DNA from: Alteromonadaceae bacterium M269
Lineage (GTDB): Bacteria; Pseudomonadota; Gammaproteobacteria; Enterobacterales; Alteromonadaceae
Assembly (NCBI GenBank): GCA_004353515.1
Contig: SMNZ01000003.1
Location: forward strand, 124,001 to 188,000
Reading direction: 5' to 3'
Length of the DNA stretch: 64,000 nucleotides
The notes under the pieces: model-generated
The model's input: the letters and a program-made list of their open reading frames with translations, nothing else
The model's database searches: none
Told to the model about the DNA's origin: nothing
In this document: one piece after another, positions 16,105-25,800 of the stretch
Layout: each line of letters begins with the position of its first letter
Position numbering within the stretch: position 1 is the stretch's first letter
Made by a program: the position numbers and the translations under genes

Positions 16105-18377
16105 TCTAAGCCTATATTTTTGAATTCAATGAGCTTGCTAACAGAACTTTTATTGTGGCTATTAGATTGTAGTTGGTCCAGATAATTTTCAAGCTTCTCT
16201 AGAGGGTTAAACCCATCTGCATTAGCATTTTTGGTTGTTTCAGTTTTTGGTAAAGGAGGGATATTGGGTTTGTATTCGATATACTCGGTAGTTTCAGGGT
16301 CAGTGATTCTTAGGGTCGGCTCATCATCGTTTACGAATCGTATAACTGATCCTTCTTCTATTCTGCTATCTCTCAGAGCAATTAGCAGGGCTTCGTGCGC
16401 TTGATATCGTTTTATAAGAGTTTGCATCCATTTTTCATGGACAGTTAAATCCGAAGCTTTTTTCACTAGGGTTTGGATTCGATGTAATGCGAGATCTCTA
16501 TTTATTTCAATAAAATCTGAGTCAGTGTTATCTCCTTTCACAACACAATTAGAAGAGCAACCGATGCAGTTCGTTAGCCGAATACAAGGGTTAATATCCA
16601 GATTCTGGATACAATAGCCAGTATCTTGTTTCGCAGCAGCCACCCCGGTCTTCTTTTTAAATTCCAAATCGTTTACAGGTATAACAATGATTGGAGTGTC
16701 TATCTCTCTCTGAACCTCGGCAATTCGGCAAACCTTCTCTTCATCTGTTCTGTGATCATAAACTGCATTTTGGGAGACTGTTGCTCTACCTGACCAGGTG
16801 GCGATCATTCTCTCACTCATACCCGCTTGTTGCATAATCGTATTCAAAAAGTGTCTTATTTGATGAGAACGAAGATTCATGTCCTCGCGAAAGCCTGCAA
16901 GTTGAAAAAATGACTTAGTTGCACTGGTACCGCTGAGCCTTTTTTTAAATGCTGTAATATAGTTAACTGGCTCTATAGCAAACCAACTTAGGCTACCTGG
17001 ATAAGTTCGTTTTCCACTGAAGTTATTGGTGCCGTGAATTTGTATTCCTAGAAGTGTGATCATGGCATTACTTAAATGTACTTTCTTACCATTTGGGTTT
17101 TCTCTGTAGGGAAAAGTTACGATTTGCTTTTGAACGTACTCTATCCATGCTCGTTGAAGGTGTTCAATTCGATTTTCCGAGTAGAGAAACGCTGGGCAAG
17201 ATTTATTAAATCTAGGTAAACCGAATAAATGAGCTCGTGTATTCCTGTCATTGATTACTTTGCTGACATCAATGTTATCTGGAAAGCCCGCCATCTCTTT
17301 TAGTGTCTCTGGAATAGGGCAGTTTCTAAAGATACCTAATATGCTACCTAATCTCCAAATATCAGAAACAGGTTTATCCATTTCAGATGCGGTCACATTT
17401 GAGATAGAATCAGGTGAAAAATCTGCAAGAATATCTACAAGAGGTCTCGATTGGTCTTCATAATACCTAGCCATTACTCTCGCTGGTTCACCTACTCTAA
17501 TTAGAAAGTCTAATGCTCTTTTCAACGGAATGTACAGGACATCTAAAAATGGTTTTTTAAAATCCTCTTTTCCTTTACTACCGCGCCAATTGAGGGTCCA
17601 TCCTGCATGATTATTATGATGATCAAAGTGTGCTTCTAGTTGTTGTTTTTCCAAGATTGCAAGCTCATTTATTCTGTCTGGAGCTCCCATTAGAATCGGA
17701 AAAAAAGCAGCACATATGGCATTTAGATGACCGCTGTATATACTGCAAGTGGATGGTTCAGCTGGGACGAGAAAATTAAATGCTTCGGCAGCCGCAAGTA
17801 ATGTGTCTTCACTAGCGATTTTGGTGTTTGATTTTGCCGAGCCAACATAGGAATATTGTCCAGAGCTAAAAAACCTATTGGGGTTACGAAATTTGATGAG
17901 TTTATTAACTGCGCCATGCTCTTGTAAAAACTTCAAAAAGTTGTTCAATAATCTGGTGTTAGCATAAGGCGCATTACCCGTTCCCGTTATACCTTGTATG
18001 TAGTTTTCATAAAGCGGGGTATCAAGTTCGCAGAACAATTTGTTTCTATCACACATATATTGTGTGAACTTTCTAAGAATTTGCATTTCAGGTGAAATTG
18101 AAGCGGCTCTTTCTCCATTGTGCTCTAGCTTGAAGGCGATGTAAGCTCTCAATGTTTCGCCATATGAATCGGGAAACTGATTCTGCTTGATATGGGCAAC
18201 ACTAATCGCTTTGCGTTTAATATTAGGTCTTAAGAAAATAATATTTGGAGCAGAGGGGATTGGATTCAACCATACATGGTCATCCCAAAACGCACCTATT
18301 GAAGGTAGTTTTTTCCTTTTATAGAACTCAACCAGTGCCAGTTCAGCTTTATGGTATTGACTTTTAACTTTAGTCAT
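16101..18377 (-). CDS. large tyrosine recombinase (third of trio)
   Basis: About 758 residues from the ATG at 18377, which overlaps the previous stop by 8 bp; a longer start at 18434 would overlap by 65 bp and is less likely. The catalytic pattern is visible: Arg in GAPDRINELAIL, His-x-x-Arg in SHQIRHFLNTIMQQ, Trp in ATWSGRATVSQ and Tyr in NAVYDHRT. A cysteine cluster (CIGCSSNC) follows the catalytic domain and may bind metal. It is much longer than a standard integrase, with extended N- and C-terminal regions. It probably cuts and rejoins DNA at the element ends together with the other two recombinases. It ends in a 4-bp overlap with the small coiled-coil gene. Confidence 0.82.
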   Translation of the reverse strand: MTKVKSQYHKAELALVEFYKRKKLPSIGAFWDDHVWLNPIPSAPNIIFLRPNIKRKAISVAHIKQNQFPDSYGETLRAYIAFKLEHNGERAASISPEMQILRKFTQYMCDRNKLFCELDTPLYENYIQGITGTGNAPYANTRLLNNFLKFLQEHGAVNKLIKFRNPNRFFSSGQYSYVGSAKSNTKIASEDTLLAAAEAFNFLVPAEPSTCSIYSGHLNAICAAFFPILMGAPDRINELAILEKQQLEAHFDHHNNHAGWTLNWRGSKGKEDFKKPFLDVLYIPLKRALDFLIRVGEPARVMARYYEDQSRPLVDILADFSPDSISNVTASEMDKPVSDIWRLGSILGIFRNCPIPETLKEMAGFPDNIDVSKVINDRNTRAHLFGLPRFNKSCPAFLYSENRIEHLQRAWIEYVQKQIVTFPYRENPNGKKVHLSNAMITLLGIQIHGTNNFSGKRTYPGSLSWFAIEPVNYITAFKKRLSGTSATKSFFQLAGFREDMNLRSHQIRHFLNTIMQQAGMSERMIATWSGRATVSQNAVYDHRTDEEKVCRIAEVQREIDTPIIVIPVNDLEFKKKTGVAAAKQDTGYCIQNLDINPCIRLTNCIGCSSNCVVKGDNTDSDFIEINRDLALHRIQTLVKKASDLTVHEKWMQTLIKRYQAHEALLIALRDSRIEEGSVIRFVNDDEPTLRITDPETTEYIEYKPNIPPLPKTETTKNANADGFNPLEKLENYLDQLQSNSHNKSSVSKLIEFKNIGLE

Positions 18378-19974
18378 TATTATCAATTCCAATTTGTTTG
18401 GCGGCAGATTTACAAGCCGTAATTGTCGCCGCAATATATTGAAGAGTAACTCTCATCGATTGTAGGGCTTGCTCCGTAGCTCCGGCTTTTTCCCTAAGTT
18501 GATATAGGCGTAGATATTGTTCCCAAATTGACTCATGATCAGCCTCTATGATCGGACGAAAAAACGGACAACTGTAGCAAGAGTAAGGGCGTTCTAGCTC
18601 GCAAGTCTTACAGCTTTTATCACCATTACCGATCTCACAGATATCGTCTTCTGTTGTCGTAAAGATAACTATTTTCCCTTTAACTTTCTCCTGAATTAGC
18701 TGTCCTTGCAGTGTCAGTGCGATTCTCTCGAAAGCAGAGATACTGTTATTGAATTTCTGCATCATTTCCGGTGTGATGTCGCAATATTTTTCAACCGCTT
18801 TTGTTGTTGTGTGCCCAAGCACGCCAGCTATTATTCCGTCATGCTCGCCTCTAACGCCAAGTTTTGAGCCCACGGTATGTTTTTGCCTATTAATTCCGTA
18901 ATAAAAATCTTTCGCCCTGACGCTTTTAAGGTTGAGTCTAAGGAAGGTGTCTCTAAATGTCGTTTTAAACTTATCTCTGGATAGGTGATAAATCTCTTCT
19001 TCGTATTTAAACAATGTGAAAAGCTGAGAAGTATCATTCACGTCAATATCAAATAGTTCCTCTTCTGGGAAAATGGGTAATTTAGGAAATAAGTAGGATT
19101 TTTCATCCTCAGATAGTTTTATATTCAAACTAATTAGGTGTTGATCAAAGTCGACAAAATAGAGGTTTCTGTAATGAATAATTTCGTCATAAACATGTTT
19201 AAGAATTGGTACTGGAGATGATTCAAATGCCTCTCTAAAGGGATTCGTAGCTTGCTGTTTTGATAATGGCATTTTTAAGTGGTAGGTGTCTGTTAATGGG
19301 TGTTTATCACCACCTAAATCACTCCATTTTAGTTGTACCAATTGGACCGGCCTTCTGAAGGTGCAGTTGACTAGCCTCAACATGAGATGGTTTCTCCATT
19401 GAATTCGGCTCGCTTTTTGTGTTTTTAGATACTGTCCAGAGCGGTCAATTGCGTTAAGTATTAGCAACTCTTCTCTTTCATTTAAGCACCCCCTTTCTGG
19501 ATCTAGGTGCTTTAAAGAGTGTTTGCGCATTTTTACTTTTTGTAGGTAAACGTTAGGTTCGTAATACAGTTCAGGGGAGAGTATTGCAATTCGAGACATT
19601 ATCATTTTACCCATACTAATTGCAGCATCGGACTGCCATTGATGGGCTAAATCTATAAATCGTTTTATTGCATCGATATCGATGTCGTCCTCAATGCATG
19701 AGACTAACTTTCTTAAAGCAGTTTGATGGGCATTGTAAACAGGCTTGTTCTCTGCAAGCTTAGCGAGACCTTTTCTTATTCTTTGTTGGACTCCGAATTT
19801 TAAGAGGTTTAGGCATGAAACATCGATATGAAAATATTTGTCATGCCCCAAAATCCAAACATCATCGTATAAGTTGAATTGGTAGTTAGATACAGAGTAT
19901 TTAACGCTATCCCGTCGTGTAGATAGCTCTTTATTTTTTGATACTGTATCTGGGTTAATCTCTTGTTGTGGCAT
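18370..19974 (-). CDS. tyrosine recombinase-like protein with atypical active site (second of trio)
   Basis: 534 residues with an integrase-like C-terminal half: Arg in CTFRRPVQLVQLKWSDL, a box II region reading YGINRQKHTVGSKLGV, and VLGHTTTKAVEKYCDI with the presumed Tyr. The usual His-x-x-Arg of box II appears as Asn-x-x-Lys, so catalysis may be weak or lost and the role may be structural. Cysteines after the domain (KTCELERPYSCYSCPFF) suggest a zinc site, as in the third recombinase. It overlaps the first recombinase gene by 20 bp and the third by 8 bp, giving a tight translational chain. Confidence 0.8.
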   Translation of the reverse strand: MPQQEINPDTVSKNKELSTRRDSVKYSVSNYQFNLYDDVWILGHDKYFHIDVSCLNLLKFGVQQRIRKGLAKLAENKPVYNAHQTALRKLVSCIEDDIDIDAIKRFIDLAHQWQSDAAISMGKMIMSRIAILSPELYYEPNVYLQKVKMRKHSLKHLDPERGCLNEREELLILNAIDRSGQYLKTQKASRIQWRNHLMLRLVNCTFRRPVQLVQLKWSDLGGDKHPLTDTYHLKMPLSKQQATNPFREAFESSPVPILKHVYDEIIHYRNLYFVDFDQHLISLNIKLSEDEKSYLFPKLPIFPEEELFDIDVNDTSQLFTLFKYEEEIYHLSRDKFKTTFRDTFLRLNLKSVRAKDFYYGINRQKHTVGSKLGVRGEHDGIIAGVLGHTTTKAVEKYCDITPEMMQKFNNSISAFERIALTLQGQLIQEKVKGKIVIFTTTEDDICEIGNGDKSCKTCELERPYSCYSCPFFRPIIEADHESIWEQYLRLYQLREKAGATEQALQSMRVTLQYIAATITACKSAAKQIGIDNND

Positions 19975-21232
19975 TTTGCAACAACTCTTCTTGAAGTAGT
20001 TTTTGTAATTGATGTACTTTTTGGAATCTTATGAATTGATTATATCTTGACGGCATCTCACTGCCTTTGGTCCACCCCATTGCATCTACTCTGCGTTTTT
20101 CTGCATCGTCTGGTGAAAGACCTAATTTTTCCACCTTAATTGAAAACAACTCATTCCATTTATGCCTCAGTAAATGAGCATGTATCCTGAATTCCAAAAC
20201 GCCTGAAAGCTTCTTAAATATCTCATCCAATGCAGAATTGCTGAGTGGTGAACCTGCTCTTGTATTAGCACTGTCCTTTGATGTTACGAATAGGAAGTCA
20301 TGAGAGTAAGCTTCACTGTAGTTTGATCTTTCATTTGATATGTATTGAGTTATATCTCTCACAATCTCTATAGCGAGAAATGTAGCATGCTCACCCGTTT
20401 TTTGAGCCGGCTGATGTCTTCTAGGATCAGTTTTGTCGCGAGGAGTTCGAGTGACTTGAAGTATTGAATTGTGAGATGTGAGGTTCAGATCTTGAAGTTT
20501 TGTCTTTAATAATGCACCCCGCCTGATACCTGTGAGACAAAGAATTTCTATCATGATTTGATTTCTCTTTGCTGTAGCATGACCAAAAGGATTCTTGGGG
20601 TGTTCAGGTGAAATGATTTCTAGTAGTTGTCGATAGATATTAGAGGGGATCGCTGAGTTGAAACCGTTATAGACACGCCCCATAGAAGCTGCATGTGATT
20701 TCTTTGGCTTTGCGTCCAATAACTCAAACTTGACTCTCTCAAAATTGTTGATGGACTCTTGAGATGGAATACCTAGATGTAGGTGTCTAAATAGAAAGTC
20801 AACAAATCTAACGGCCATGCTTATTCTAAGATTTGTAGTAATTGGGTTAACTATGCGACCAACGACTTTCTTTCCATGAATACTGTTTAGGGTTTTCTTA
20901 GCAGAGAGATAGGGTTTAAGGTCTACAACCTTTTTATCTGAATCATTGGCAAGTTTCGCGCTAAGTATAAACGATGAGATCTCTACAGAGGTTAAGGAAT
21001 GACCTGACTTTATTCTAGTTTCTAAATTTATCGTGTTATCTGATAGCCATTCCAAGAAAAACTTTAATGCATAGACATTATTTCTCATAGTACTGAGGGA
21101 ACAGCCATCTAAATAAAGCTCACAGCTGATAAAGAAACTAGTAAACCAGTTAGGTGGTAGGTCGTTATCTTCAGTTATTGTATAAAATCTCTGCTGATTA
21201 GCTAATAGAATATTTCTAACTTTTAAGGCCAT
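19955..21232 (-). CDS. tyrosine recombinase/integrase (first of trio)
   Basis: 425 residues, the normal size for a phage-type integrase. The N-terminal part has a SAM-like core-binding region (GCSLSTMRNNVYALKFFLEWL). The catalytic domain has Arg in LTGIRRGALLKTKLQDL, His-x-x-Arg in IHAHLLRHKWNELF, Trp in AMGWTKGSEM and Tyr in PSRYNQF, so it looks active. It is the first gene of the recombinase operon. About 150 bp upstream lies the right end of the element, at the truncated nhaC copy, so it reads away from that end. No strong ribosome site is visible. Confidence 0.87.
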   Translation of the reverse strand: MALKVRNILLANQQRFYTITEDNDLPPNWFTSFFISCELYLDGCSLSTMRNNVYALKFFLEWLSDNTINLETRIKSGHSLTSVEISSFILSAKLANDSDKKVVDLKPYLSAKKTLNSIHGKKVVGRIVNPITTNLRISMAVRFVDFLFRHLHLGIPSQESINNFERVKFELLDAKPKKSHAASMGRVYNGFNSAIPSNIYRQLLEIISPEHPKNPFGHATAKRNQIMIEILCLTGIRRGALLKTKLQDLNLTSHNSILQVTRTPRDKTDPRRHQPAQKTGEHATFLAIEIVRDITQYISNERSNYSEAYSHDFLFVTSKDSANTRAGSPLSNSALDEIFKKLSGVLEFRIHAHLLRHKWNELFSIKVEKLGLSPDDAEKRRVDAMGWTKGSEMPSRYNQFIRFQKVHQLQKLLQEELLQNATTRD

Positions 21233-21330
21233 TTTGCTTTGACAAATTAAACCATGTTTCTTCTTAATTTAGACACACAAATTAGCTTTTACAAATTTTC
21301 TCCGAATAATCATTGATTTTTATAGAGTAG

Positions 21331-23034
21331 CTAGGCTTCGATGTGATAATAGTCTTTACAAAAAATAAATGCTGTGCTCGTTTTGACGTGATCCATTAAG
21401 TCACATCCCGTTGTCATTGAGCTAAGAATAGTTGTATCTGAAATCGGTGAACATTGATCACCAAACACACTACCGTTCAACACAGTAGCAAAACATACCG
21501 CCATGTAGATTTCCGGGTTTTGTAGGCCTTGTGATTGCGCAATAGCCCAAGCTAAAGGTAATGCGAGAGGGAAGGCAATAGCATAGGTTCCCCAACTCGT
21601 ACCTGTGGAAAATGCAATAACCATAGTCATTAATTGTAATAAGACAGGTAATACCCAGAACGGAATTTGTTGACCCAATAATTCAACCAGATAGAGACCG
21701 CCACCCAATTGTTTGCTGATAGCTCCAATAGTAATTGCCAGCATGAGAATCACTGAAGCAACAACTACCCCTTTGATGCCGGTACCGAATCCATCTAAAA
21801 GATCACCGAGTTGCATCCCTTTGCTTAATGCCATAACGATACACAGCCCTAAAGCTGAACCGAATGCCCAGTTGATTTGAGGCGAACCTGTCACAACAAA
21901 AGTGGCAATAGCGACGGTAATTAAAAGAATAATGGGCAATACAAATTCCAGCATGCTGGGATTGTAGTTTTCAGGAGTTGTTGTGCTTTGTAATTCTTTA
22001 GCGCTTAACGGCTTGGCTCCCGGTGCATCAAGCTGGCCTGTGGTTCTTGCTCTTTCAATAGCTTTGCGTAAGGGCTTACCTGCAAAGGTATTAATATTCA
22101 GGCTGATAAGTAGCGTTCCTAAAACAGCAAATATGCCGTAGAAGCTAAAAGGTACACTGCTAAAGAAGAAAGCAATGCGGTCAGCTTCTGTCGCTAAGAA
22201 TGACACTCCAGGTACGAATATCAGTGCTTGCACATAAGCTGGCCAAGCGTTGAAGGCGATCACCGATGCAATGGGAGAGGCTGTTGAGTCGACTATGTAA
22301 CTTAGCTCTTCATGACTGACTTTCGCTTTATCTGCCATAGGTTTAACGGTAGAGCCAACGAGCACGGTACTCATGGTGCCACCTTGGAAAAAGAGCACTC
22401 CAAGCATCCAGGTGATCAATTTTGCAGAGCGAGGACCTTTAACAAAGTGCTCTGTCATATAAGTTGCGAATGCCTGTGCTGCACCTGTCTTGGTCCAAAT
22501 TCCCATCAGGCCACCGAGTAACCAAAGGTAAAGCAGTAAGATTCCTGCAGCGGAAGTCGTCGCCATATTGGGTATGAGAACAGCATCGGTGATGTCGAAT
22601 CGTCCGAGCATAAAGGCTCCAATAACAATGCCACTGAAAAGTGCAACGAGTGGTTCTCGGGTCAACAAGCAAAGTGCAACGGCAACGAAAGCTGGTAGCA
22701 GGGACCAGATACCGTAGTGAAATACAGGTTTTATCAGTCTTAGTTGTGTTGGGTCTTGATTGTCATAAACCCATTGTTGACTGAGAGTGGGTTGCTCTGT
22801 TGTGTTATTTAGTGCCTCTTGCCTGAGCGGTGATCTCTCATAGGGAACAGGGCTTTCGACCAAAACCTCTCTCCCACGAATGGTATATGCCGGTTGGCCT
22901 TGGTCGTTTTCATATATCTGATAGGTCTGACTTTGTTCGCGCCAAGTCGGATCGATATTAAAAAATACGTGCAAAGAACCAACAACACTTAAAACTAATA
23001 AGAAGAGTGCGATGCGGTTAGCATTGTTAAACAT
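21331..23034 (-). CDS. NhaC-family antiporter, copy 2 with replaced C-terminus
   Basis: About 567 residues from the ATG at 23034, chosen because the other copy starts at the same [10 protein letters not shown]; the ORF stays open 24 codons further upstream. It keeps all main NhaC motifs ([39 protein letters not shown]). After HVKT the final helix is replaced by 15 unrelated residues ([15 protein letters not shown]) before the stop. The switch coincides with the end of DNA similarity to the other copy, consistent with a mobile element having cut off the last 24 codons. It may be inactive or partly active. It sits divergently from the metallo-hydrolase gene at 23315, probably the ancestral context. 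Confidence 0.82.
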   Translation of the reverse strand: MFNNANRIALFLLVLSVVGSLHVFFNIDPTWREQSQTYQIYENDQGQPAYTIRGREVLVESPVPYERSPLRQEALNNTTEQPTLSQQWVYDNQDPTQLRLIKPVFHYGIWSLLPAFVAVALCLLTREPLVALFSGIVIGAFMLGRFDITDAVLIPNMATTSAAGILLLYLWLLGGLMGIWTKTGAAQAFATYMTEHFVKGPRSAKLITWMLGVLFFQGGTMSTVLVGSTVKPMADKAKVSHEELSYIVDSTASPIASVIAFNAWPAYVQALIFVPGVSFLATEADRIAFFFSSVPFSFYGIFAVLGTLLISLNINTFAGKPLRKAIERARTTGQLDAPGAKPLSAKELQSTTTPENYNPSMLEFVLPIILLITVAIATFVVTGSPQINWAFGSALGLCIVMALSKGMQLGDLLDGFGTGIKGVVVASVILMLAITIGAISKQLGGGLYLVELLGQQIPFWVLPVLLQLMTMVIAFSTGTSWGTYAIAFPLALPLAWAIAQSQGLQNPEIYMAVCFATVLNGSVFGDQCSPISDTTILSSMTTGCDLMDHVKTSTAFIFCKDYYHIEA

Positions 23035-23240
23035 AGAGAGATCACTTTTTATTATTTCATTCAATATTGATTTAGCTTTCGTGCCCATAGCTATCTGTTT
23101 ACACAAAGGTTTTCGCCTTCATTTCAGAGCACGGAACGAATCACCTTAGTCTATCTGTTGGCCTCGCCATTAACTAGAGTGAATAGTGTTGTTGGGTATA
23201 GCGAATGTAAAGTCGCTTGTGCACTTTGGTTATAGGGAAT
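21380..23240 (-). repeat. diverged direct repeat, right copy (nhaC and upstream block)
   Basis: Matches 13787-15634 in the same orientation. The coding part is highly similar in protein but clearly diverged in DNA. The distal upstream part (about 23148-23240) is also shared. It ends at the 14-bp core at 21380-21393. Confidence 0.7.
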
Positions 23241-23314
23241 AACCACAGCATTATTGGCAGTTATATGTTGCCAAGGTATGGTTGTTTCAAAATAAAAATG
23301 AGTAGGTATGTACA

Positions 23315-24166
23315 ATGATAAAAGCTTTAACCCTGCTAGTTTCTATGCTGAGCGTAGCGGCTAGTGCACAAGATAGATTTGCCAATGTGCAGATCAAAAC
23401 AACACCACTGAATGGCAGCGCTTTTATGCTAGTCGGCGCTGGTGGCAACATCGGTGTATCGGCCGGTGATGACGGTATTTTAATCGTTGATGACCAGTTT
23501 GAACCTCTGGCCGAGAAAATTGCAGCGGCATTAAAAGATATTAATAAGTCACCGGTTAAGTATGTGGTTAATACGCATTACCACGGTGACCACACAGGTG
23601 GAAACGCATGGTTTAAAGAAAACCAAGATGCCACCATCTTTGCTCATGACAACGTTCGTGTACGCATGACATTAGGTCAAGATGCTAAGCCAACAAGCTT
23701 CCCTGTTGTGACTTATGATCAAGGTTTAAAATTCCATTTTAATGGCGACACCATACACCTCAAACACTTGAACAAAGGCCATACTGACGGCGATAGCGTT
23801 GTCTTCTTTGAAGAAGCTAACGTGTTACACGCAGGTGATTTGTACTTTAATGGCTTCTTCCCATTTATTGATTTATCAAGTGGTGGTGATGTTCATGGGT
23901 TTATAGACAGCATTGAACAAATGCTAGCGATGATCGATAACAACACTCAAATTATTCCAGGTCACGGCGAGTTAGCAACAAAAGCAGATCTAAAAGAGTA
24001 TTTAAATATGCTTTATGTAACGCGTGATGCCGTTGCTCGTATGAAGTTTAACGGTATGACTTTGGAACAAGCTATTGAAGAAGGCTTAGATGATAAATGG
24101 GAGCCCTGGGGCAACTTCTTTATCAAAGAAGACCGTTGGATAAGAACTTTATATCTTGGTCTATAA
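23315..24166 (+). CDS. secreted metallo-beta-lactamase-fold hydrolase
   Basis: 283 residues with an N-terminal signal peptide (ALTLLVSMLSVAASAQ), so exported. The zinc motif is VVNTHYHGDHTGG near residues 86-98, followed by LHAGDLYFNG and IIPGHGELATK, the usual later zinc ligands of the fold. It belongs to the large family of secreted MBL-fold hydrolases that includes class B beta-lactamase-like and quinoprotein-relay proteins; the substrate cannot be told from sequence. It is transcribed divergently from nhaC copy 2 and followed by a clear terminator. Confidence 0.85.
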   Translation: MIKALTLLVSMLSVAASAQDRFANVQIKTTPLNGSAFMLVGAGGNIGVSAGDDGILIVDDQFEPLAEKIAAALKDINKSPVKYVVNTHYHGDHTGGNAWFKENQDATIFAHDNVRVRMTLGQDAKPTSFPVVTYDQGLKFHFNGDTIHLKHLNKGHTDGDSVVFFEEANVLHAGDLYFNGFFPFIDLSSGGDVHGFIDSIEQMLAMIDNNTQIIPGHGELATKADLKEYLNMLYVTRDAVARMKFNGMTLEQAIEEGLDDKWEPWGNFFIKEDRWIRTLYLGL

Positions 24167-24186
24167 TAAAACATGATTTAATCATT

Positions 24187-24212
24187 AAGGCGCTAATTTC
24201 AGCGCCTTTTTT
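24187..24212 (+). terminator. rho-independent terminator after the MBL-fold gene
   Basis: AAGGCGCT pairs perfectly with AGCGCCTT across a 6-nt loop and runs into a T tract. It ends about 30 bp before the dehydrogenase gene. Confidence 0.85.
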
Positions 24213-24240
24213 GTGAGTTATCTGCTTAGGGTTTGTTTTT

Positions 24241-25287
24241 ATGCGTGCTGTTGTTTACGAAAAGTTTGATGAGTTACCCACCATTCAGAATGTGCCCGAT
24301 CCGACACCAGATGCCGATAGCGTTGTTATAAAAGTTGAAGCAACCGGAGTGTGTCGCAGTGATTGGCACGGCTGGAAGGGACATGATGCAGACATCGAAC
24401 TACCGCATATTCCCGGTCATGAATTAGCGGGAACTGTGGTTGAGGCTGGTCACAACGTCAAGAATTGGAAGAAAGGCGATCGCGTTACCGTACCTTTTGT
24501 CGGTGGTTGCGGGCATTGCTCAGAGTGCGCTGCCGGACAACATCAGGTCTGTGATAACCAATTTCAACCTGGTTTTACGCATTGGGGTTCATTCGCTGAA
24601 TACGTCAACATTGGTTATGCAGATATTAATCTAGTTGCGTTGCCTCCAAGTATGACATTCACAACAGCAGCCAGTTTAGGCTGTCGTTTTGTTACGTCAT
24701 TCAGAGCTGTTGTTGATCAAGGCAAAGTATGTGCTGGGCAGTGGGTTGCTGTTCACGGTTGTGGAGGCGTTGGGCTTTCAGCAATTATGATCGCCAATGC
24801 GCTCGGGGCCAATGTGATAGCTATTGATATCAGCGATGAAAAACTTTTATTAGCTAAATCAATGGGCGCGATAGCCACTATTAATGGTGCTAGGCAATCT
24901 GATGTTGTTGGTATGGTGAGAGAGCTAACACATGGCGGCGCGCATGTTTCACTGGATGCCCTAGGTCATCAAACGACCTGCTTTAACTCTATCAGCAATT
25001 TGCGAAAACGCGGAAAGCATATTCAAGTTGGCCTAATGTTGGCGGAACATAGTCTACCGACTATTCCTATGGGACAAGTGATAGCCAATGAATTGGAGAT
25101 TCTAGGGAGTCATGGTATGCAGTCTCATCGCTATCGTGCGATGTTCGACATGATAAGTGCTGGGAAATTGTCGCCAGAGAAATTGGTAGGGAAGACCACC
25201 TCCCTGAGCGATTCTATCAATGCACTGACATCTATGGATTCATTTGAAGCTCAAGGTGTGACTGTGGTGACAGATTTTCAAAATTGA
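24241..25287 (+). CDS. zinc-dependent alcohol dehydrogenase (MDR superfamily)
   Basis: 348 residues. A catalytic-zinc cysteine lies in [10 protein letters not shown] (Cys 38), with IPGHELAG following. The four structural-zinc cysteines lie in [17 protein letters not shown] (about 90-104), and the Rossmann motif [15 protein letters not shown] binds NAD(P). It oxidises an alcohol or reduces an aldehyde; the exact substrate is unknown. The gene is probably monocistronic, starting shortly after the terminator of the MBL-fold gene. Confidence 0.88.
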   Translation: MRAVVYEKFDELPTIQNVPDPTPDADSVVIKVEATGVCRSDWHGWKGHDADIELPHIPGHELAGTVVEAGHNVKNWKKGDRVTVPFVGGCGHCSECAAGQHQVCDNQFQPGFTHWGSFAEYVNIGYADINLVALPPSMTFTTAASLGCRFVTSFRAVVDQGKVCAGQWVAVHGCGGVGLSAIMIANALGANVIAIDISDEKLLLAKSMGAIATINGARQSDVVGMVRELTHGGAHVSLDALGHQTTCFNSISNLRKRGKHIQVGLMLAEHSLPTIPMGQVIANELEILGSHGMQSHRYRAMFDMISAGKLSPEKLVGKTTSLSDSINALTSMDSFEAQGVTVVTDFQN

Positions 25288-25408
25288 CGGTCAACTCGAC
25301 CTAGTATCGTTTATAATAGGCTCATCAAGACTAGAGCATGTTGCTCTTTGCTTTACAGCGAAGGCCCACAGGCTCTAATTTATTTTTAAACTAATACAGG
25401 GACTATTC

Positions 25409-25786
25409 ATGTCAACTCCACTCGACGATGAGACCTTCACAAAAATCCAAAGTTATGGCGCAGATAAACGTTATCAATACCTAGTAAAACAAGTTGCGCA
25501 AAATAGCCAAGTTTGGATCCTCAAAGATGAACACGGCTGCGTGATGCTTAATTCAGATGATGAAGATTGCGTACCCATCTGGCCTCATAAAGAATTCGCT
25601 GAAGCATGGGCTACAGAAGAATGGGAAGTGTGTCAGGCTGAAGCAATTGAGCTTGACGTTTGGTTAAGCCGTTGGACTCGTGGCTTGCTTGATGACGATA
25701 TTGCGATTGCCGCATTCCCGGATGGAAACAGCGAAGGGCTTGTTGTATTCCCAGATGAATTCGAAGAAGCACTGAGTAAAGCATAG
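25409..25786 (+). CDS. DUF2750 domain protein
   Basis: 125 residues, acidic. The pattern RYQYLVKQVAQNSQVWILKD, VPIWPHKEFAEAWATEEW and FPDGNSEGLVVFPDEFEEAL matches small DUF2750 proteins, which span the whole length here. Their function is unknown. A TATAAT lies about 95 bp upstream. It is followed 14 bp later by an acetyltransferase gene, so the two may be co-transcribed. Confidence 0.8.
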   Translation: MSTPLDDETFTKIQSYGADKRYQYLVKQVAQNSQVWILKDEHGCVMLNSDDEDCVPIWPHKEFAEAWATEEWEVCQAEAIELDVWLSRWTRGLLDDDIAIAAFPDGNSEGLVVFPDEFEEALSKA

Positions 25787-25800
25787 GATTTAACGTCACA

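Larger units (their letters stand above)
13787..21393. mobile_element. putative integrative element with recombinase trio, integrated in an nhaC gene
   Basis: Three overlapping tyrosine-recombinase genes and a small coiled-coil gene (15649-21232) lie between two diverged copies of nhaC. Both ends share a 14-bp core on the plus strand: GTTTTAACGTGATC at 13787-13800 and GTTTTGACGTGATC at 21380-21393. Similarity between the nhaC copies stops exactly at the second core. The right copy then reads out of frame context into element sequence, while the left copy continues into a normal C-terminus. This fits an element of about 7.6 kb whose left end carries most of an nhaC gene that fuses to the host 3' end on integration. 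The several-recombinase layout recalls Tn554 (TnpA/B/C), RIT and gamma-mobile-trio elements. The exact ends are uncertain. Confidence 0.55.

Noticed and set aside
15649-21232. Recombinase cluster considered as prophage remnant
   Set aside because: No structural, lysis or replication phage genes accompany the integrases.
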